NCBI GenBank assembly: GCA_021613335.1 | Contig: JAJTWR010000021.1 | Span: 1,609,501 to 1,673,500, forward strand | Direction of reading: 5' to 3' | Origin: Whitmania pigra | Taxonomy: Eukaryota; Annelida; Clitellata; Hirudinida; Haemopidae | DNA: 64,000 bases | In this document: one piece after another, positions 62,685 through 64,000 of the stretch | Numbering within the stretch: the first letter of the stretch is position 1 | Layout: each line of letters starts with the position of its first letter | Translations under genes and position numbers: made by a program | Notes under the pieces: model-generated | The model's input: only the letters and a program-made list of their open reading frames with translations | Databases searched by the model: none | What the model was told of the DNA's origin: nothing

Positions 62685-64000
62685 CTCTCAGCCCTTTCGG
62701 AAATAAACTAAAATCATGGGCTTCCACAAATATCAGAAGCCTAATCAGCCCAAGAGAAGAACTATCTTTGTTTCTGAAAAGCCACAACCTAGAAGTTTTT
62801 GGTTTGGTTGAAACTTGGTTGGACAGTGAACCCGACGGCTTATTTCTGTTAAAAGAGTATCAGGCTTTTCGTTGGGACAGTGGCTCTCGCGGAGGAGGTG
62901 TAGCCCTACTCATCAAGAAAAATCTCAAAGTTCGACAAATACCCATACCATTGGAGTACAAGTCTATTGAAATAGTCTGTGTTGATATTCTTACGTCTTG
63001 TTCAACTTGCCGAGTTATTGTCTATTACAGACCAACTGGTTTCAATTCAAATTCTGTTGAGTACGCCAATAGAAGCGTCCGCTGTTTGGACTATCTGTGC
63101 AGTGATACTGGACTGGTTTGCGTCATGGGAGATTTCAACCTTCCGTATGTCAACTGGCAAAACTACTCCCACCCTAACAATGAAATCTATAAAATATTTA
63201 TCAACTTATTTGACTAGATGGGATTTCACCAATTTGTCCAGTCACCAACGCGACAATCAAACATCCTAGACCTGCTCTTCTCCAACGATTCGAGTTTCAT
63301 ATCAGACATCAGGATAATGCCACCAATCTCTCAGAGCGACCATAACACCATCGTCTTTACAACGAATCTTCCAACCACACCAGTCACAATTCATAACCTA
63401 AGCTACAGACACTTAACCAAATCAGCCTATGAAAATCTAGACATCTACCTTTGCCAAACAAATTGAAACGAGTTGTTCCAATACTGCTTCTCTGTTGATG
63501 ACTGTTGGAGAGTGTTTACAGATATTGTTTACAAAAATTGATCGAATATTATTCACTCCTGATCGCACATACCAGACACTCCGTAAACTCAAACCGTCCC
63601 TCTCATCTGGTCCGGATGGAATCACTAACACCCTCCTCAGAAACTGTGCTGCTGGTCTCTGTTTGCCACTCTGCCATATCTTCAACTTCTTCTTCAATAT
63701 GCATGAACTACCCCTTGATTGGAGATCTGCCCACGTAACCCCCGTGCACAAAAAAGGAGCCACTTCTGATCCCGGTAACTACCGACCAATATCACTCACA
63801 TCCTCCTGCTGTCGAGCAATGGAACGGATGATCAATAAAGACATCTTAAACTACCTTCAAGCTAACAACCTTATATCACCTGAACAACATGGCTTTTTAA
63901 ACTCCAGATCGACATGCTCCAACCTGATTGAATGTACAAATGATTGGTCAGTATCAAGGCACCAGGGCACAGACATAATATACTTTGACTTTAGAAAAGC

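Larger units (their letters stand above)
61320..64000 (+). mobile_element. CR1/Jockey-type LINE, split by a hAT and running off the right edge
   Basis: 61374-61601 resembles the end of ORF1 (RDLISTSKILRISQDAAVRK, NYDLTPSEKMQKK). ORF2 starts around the hAT: from 62693 NKLKSWASTNIRSLISPREE, LEVFGLVETWLDSEPDG, VCVMGDFNLPYVNW and QSDHNTIVFT form an AP-type endonuclease, with stops at 63217 and 63466. RT follows from about 63540: KLKPSLSSGPDGITNTLL, VTPVHKKGATSDPGNYRPIS, EQHGFLNSRSTCSNLIE, IIYFDFRKA. The region between endonuclease and RT is shortened. Inactive. Confidence 0.85.

Overview
The window is animal nuclear DNA. Genes are split by GT-AG introns with AT-rich intron and intergenic sequence, coding exons are clearly GC-richer, AATAAA signals follow stop codons, and retrotransposons, DNA transposons and SINE-like repeats are dense. 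The gene set (mixed-lineage kinase, SBF/MTMR13 with a C1 remnant, ADP-ribosyl cyclase, sacsin-like, fibrinogen-related and kringle sequences) fits a spiralian or other non-ecdysozoan invertebrate. An annelid such as a leech is my guess, but this is inference only.

Layout. 1-1960 (-): translation elongation factor 1-alpha, running off the left edge, with a possible TOP-type start. 2523-3629: three apparently identical 369-bp tandem units. About 5008-14002 (+): a complete mixed-lineage kinase gene (SH3, kinase, leucine zipper, CRIB). 14203-14943 (-): a single-exon PHOSPHO-type phosphatase. 16067-17415 (+): a small secreted-protein gene whose two middle exons were duplicated as one 386-bp block. 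20230-21856 (-): a protein with five six-cysteine PLAC-like modules.

23.6-36 kb is a nest of mobile elements: BEL/Pao pieces, two hAT ends, a Ty3/gypsy tail with an LTR-like end, a LINE split by a Tc1/mariner, another LINE tail, and hAT transposase remnants. The outermost hAT ends lie 12.15 kb apart and carry a 7/8 matching target-site duplication.

36.7-47.8 kb (+) holds host-gene sequence in the same orientation, most of it broken: a Dcp2-like Nudix gene, unassigned exons, a frameshifted sacsin-like segment, an SBF1/2 C-terminus with missing exons, and an ADP-ribosyl cyclase gene with an in-frame stop and an eroded TLEDTL signature.

47.8-64 kb: a BED-finger transposon copy carrying a 477-bp MITE with a perfect 8-bp duplication; an intronless gene for a protein with four ALY/REF-like RRMs; LINE pieces; a fibrinogen-related exon; a second BED-transposon copy hosting a truncated LINE (7-bp duplication) and a near-complete Ty3/gypsy element (192-bp LTRs, 5-bp duplication) that lacks its integrase core; two kringle-gene exons; and a LINE interrupted by a 1048-bp hAT with a perfect 8-bp duplication. 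The host genes are not visibly linked in one pathway. The strongest themes are nested transposition, with insertion order readable from target-site duplications, and two unrecognised lineage-type proteins (the duplicated secreted protein and the tetra-RRM protein).
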